DNA of 6,751 nt, from the NCBI GenBank assembly GCA_900754435.1, contig CAAECT010000244.1, forward strand, positions 1-6,751. Reading direction: 5' to 3'. Each line of letters opens with the position of its first letter. Positions within the stretch are counted from its first letter, which is position 1. This DNA comes from an uncultured Collinsella sp. GTDB taxonomy: Bacteria > Actinomycetota > Coriobacteriia > Coriobacteriales > Coriobacteriaceae. Below the pieces are notes generated by a model, which worked only from the letters and a program-made list of their open reading frames with translations, had not been told where the DNA came from and did not search any database. The position numbers and the translations under genes were made by a program. Of this stretch, positions 5,541 through 6,751 are shown in pieces.

Positions 5541-6751
5541 CTACAGGCTGCTTGCAGCGCGAATGCCCGAGAGCCAGGCCCACGCAAGGTTAAAGCCTCC
5601 GCAATCGGCGTCGATGTCGAGCGCTTCGCCGCAGACATAAAGCGGGGCATCGACAACGCTGCGCGCGCGTAGGCTGGGTGTTGAGATGCTCTCGACAGAT
5701 ATGCCACCACGCGTGACCTGCGCCGAGCGCTCCTCGGCGGTTCCCTCGACGAGCAACTTAAAGTGCTTGAGGATCGAGACCAGGTGGATGACATCGTTGG
5801 AGCCTGGATGGCACTGCTCGAACGCTGTGCAGACGACGCGGGAGAGTTGCGGGGCGAGCATGCCGTCGAGCCAACGGGGATCGCGGGGCGAAAAGCCACC
5901 GAGCAGCTCAACGCGCCGGTTGAGCATATCGAGCAACTCGTCTTTAGAGAGGTCGGGGAAAACGTCGAGCAGGATCGTATCGCCGCGCTGGATACGACGG
6001 GAGAGGTTGAAGACAGCGACGCCCGAGATGCCGAAGGCTCGAAACAGGATTTCACCGTCTTCGTGCCAGAACTCATTATGGTTGCGGGCGAGCGTCAAGC
6101 GGGCGCGGACGCGCAGGCCATCCAACGTCTTGAGTGCCGCCCGATCGTCGACGACCGTTGCCGATACGGGGCAGAGGATGGGGCGCAGCGAAGTGAGGGG
6201 GAGGCTAAACGTATCGGCGATACCGGTGGGGTTGCCACCCGTGGCGATAATTACGGCATGTGCCTCCAGGGCCTCGTTCTTGCGAGGGACATCGGCGAGC
6301 GCTTTCCGAAGCGAGCGGAGCTCCGTTTTTCGGTCGTCGTGCTTTTTTGCCTTGAGCGCCCGCGCTGGACGGTCTATTTGGAGTGTCCAGCCTTCGGAAG
6401 CTTTGTGCGCCGAGGCAACGTTGGCTCCGCAGATTAAGGTAATACCTAGGCGGTCGCAAACGTTGAGAAGCGCGTCGCGCACCGATTCTGCGCGAAGGGA
6501 GCGCGGGTATAGCCGGCCTTCCTCGGAGGTTGTCATGATGCCCAGCGAGGAGAAGAAACCCATAAGCTCTTGTTCGGGTTGGGGGCCCATGACAGATTCG
6601 ACGAATGCGGGGTGGTTATACCGCTGAGGATCAATCGATTCGTTGGAGAGGTTGCAGCGGCCGTTACCGGTCGCAAGGAGCTTTAGGCCGCAGGCGACAT
6701 CGCGCTCAACGATGCAGACGCTTTTGCCAGCACGTGCGGCCGTAATGGCGG
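5541..6751 (-). CDS. HI0933/BaiN-family flavoprotein, N-terminus cut off by window edge
   Basis: The reading frame is open from the right edge to the TAG at 5541-5543, giving 402 residues. An ATG at 6590 is internal, because the upstream codons encode the family hallmark KLLATGNGRCNLSN (6642-6683), preceded by AITAARAGKSVCIVERD, the end of the FAD Rossmann unit. Only the GxGxxG start lies outside. Further family blocks are RLYPRSLRAESV (from about 6515), AVIIATGGN (about 6234-6260), GEILFRAFGISG (about 6021-6056), TRGGISVESI (about 5686-5715) and LYVCGEALDIDADCGGFNLAWA (about 5577-5642). The family (COG2081) binds FAD. Members include BaiN, linked to bile-acid reduction, but most substrates are unknown and no bile-acid role is implied here. 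Oddities: the GSTGDGY...GH stretch after ATGG is absent, and a charged insert of about 30 residues precedes it. The gene is codirectional with the COG2509 gene 80 bases downstream. Confidence 0.93.
   Translation of the reverse strand, partial: AITAARAGKSVCIVERDVACGLKLLATGNGRCNLSNESIDPQRYNHPAFVESVMGPQPEQELMGFFSSLGIMTTSEEGRLYPRSLRAESVRDALLNVCDRLGITLICGANVASAHKASEGWTLQIDRPARALKAKKHDDRKTELRSLRKALADVPRKNEALEAHAVIIATGGNPTGIADTFSLPLTSLRPILCPVSATVVDDRAALKTLDGLRVRARLTLARNHNEFWHEDGEILFRAFGISGVAVFNLSRRIQRGDTILLDVFPDLSKDELLDMLNRRVELLGGFSPRDPRWLDGMLAPQLSRVVCTAFEQCHPGSNDVIHLVSILKHFKLLVEGTAEERSAQVTRGGISVESISTPSLRARSVVDAPLYVCGEALDIDADCGGFNLAWAWLSGIRAASSL

Noticed and set aside
5461..5583. 41-residue N-terminal extension of the COG2509 protein from an ATG at 5583
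   Set aside because: It overlaps the end of the upstream gene, runs through the intergenic hairpin and has no family similarity. AAGGAG just before the ATG at 5460 fixes the start.
4778..5593. Long plus-strand open frame (271 codons) opposite the COG2509 gene
   Set aside because: Arg/Ser-rich translation with no recognisable domain; a mirror of GC-rich coding DNA on the other strand.
5763..6437. Second plus-strand open frame (224 codons) opposite the HI0933-like gene
   Set aside because: No domain recognised and no convincing ribosome binding site; explained as antisense shadow.
6588..6590. ATG as the true start of the HI0933-like gene
   Set aside because: The frame stays open upstream to the window edge and encodes the family hallmark TGNGRCNLSN, so the ATG is internal.
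5686..6627. Long plus-strand open frame (313 codons) opposite the HI0933-like gene
   Set aside because: Low-complexity Ser/Arg composition and no motif, while the minus strand carries clear family signatures along the same stretch.

Overview
This window looks like ordinary chromosomal DNA from a moderately GC-rich actinobacterium. The best guess is the Coriobacteriia, for example a Collinsella-like gut anaerobe. The reasons are the GC-rich codon choice in the longer genes, the actinobacterial style of the 5S rRNA 3' end, the N-terminally extended UvrB, and two flavoprotein families common in anaerobes. The genus is inferred from general resemblance and was not tested by any search.

Layout. 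Bases 1-58 appear to be the 3' end of a 5S rRNA, so an rRNA operon probably ends here, followed by a strong intrinsic terminator (91-120). After a short AT-richer gap with a candidate promoter comes a plus-strand cluster: coaE (247-888, dephospho-CoA kinase, last step of CoA synthesis), a small membrane-anchored lytic transglycosylase (881-1462), and uvrB (1514-3754, nucleotide excision repair helicase). coaE and the transglycosylase gene overlap by 8 bases. uvrB follows the transglycosylase gene after 51 bases, with its own ribosome binding site. The cluster ends at a hairpin (3761-3790) that faces a convergent minus-strand pair.

The minus-strand pair, in order of transcription, is a HI0933/BaiN-family flavoprotein (5541 to beyond the right edge, N-terminus cut off) and then a COG2509-type FAD-dependent dehydrogenase (3820-5460). 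The 80-base gap between them holds a GC-rich hairpin and a perfect TATAAT on the minus strand, so the downstream gene may be transcribed or attenuated separately.

The three plus-strand genes serve unrelated tasks (cofactor synthesis, cell-wall turnover, DNA repair), so the cluster is probably housekeeping linkage rather than one pathway. The two flavoproteins are different families with poorly defined substrates. I see no mobile element, CRISPR array, tRNA, toxin-antitoxin pair or defence island, and nothing that makes a convincing new system. The points most worth checking are sequence departures within recognised families (CoaE, the HI0933-like protein, the UvrB tail) and the hairpin/promoter arrangement between the flavoprotein genes.
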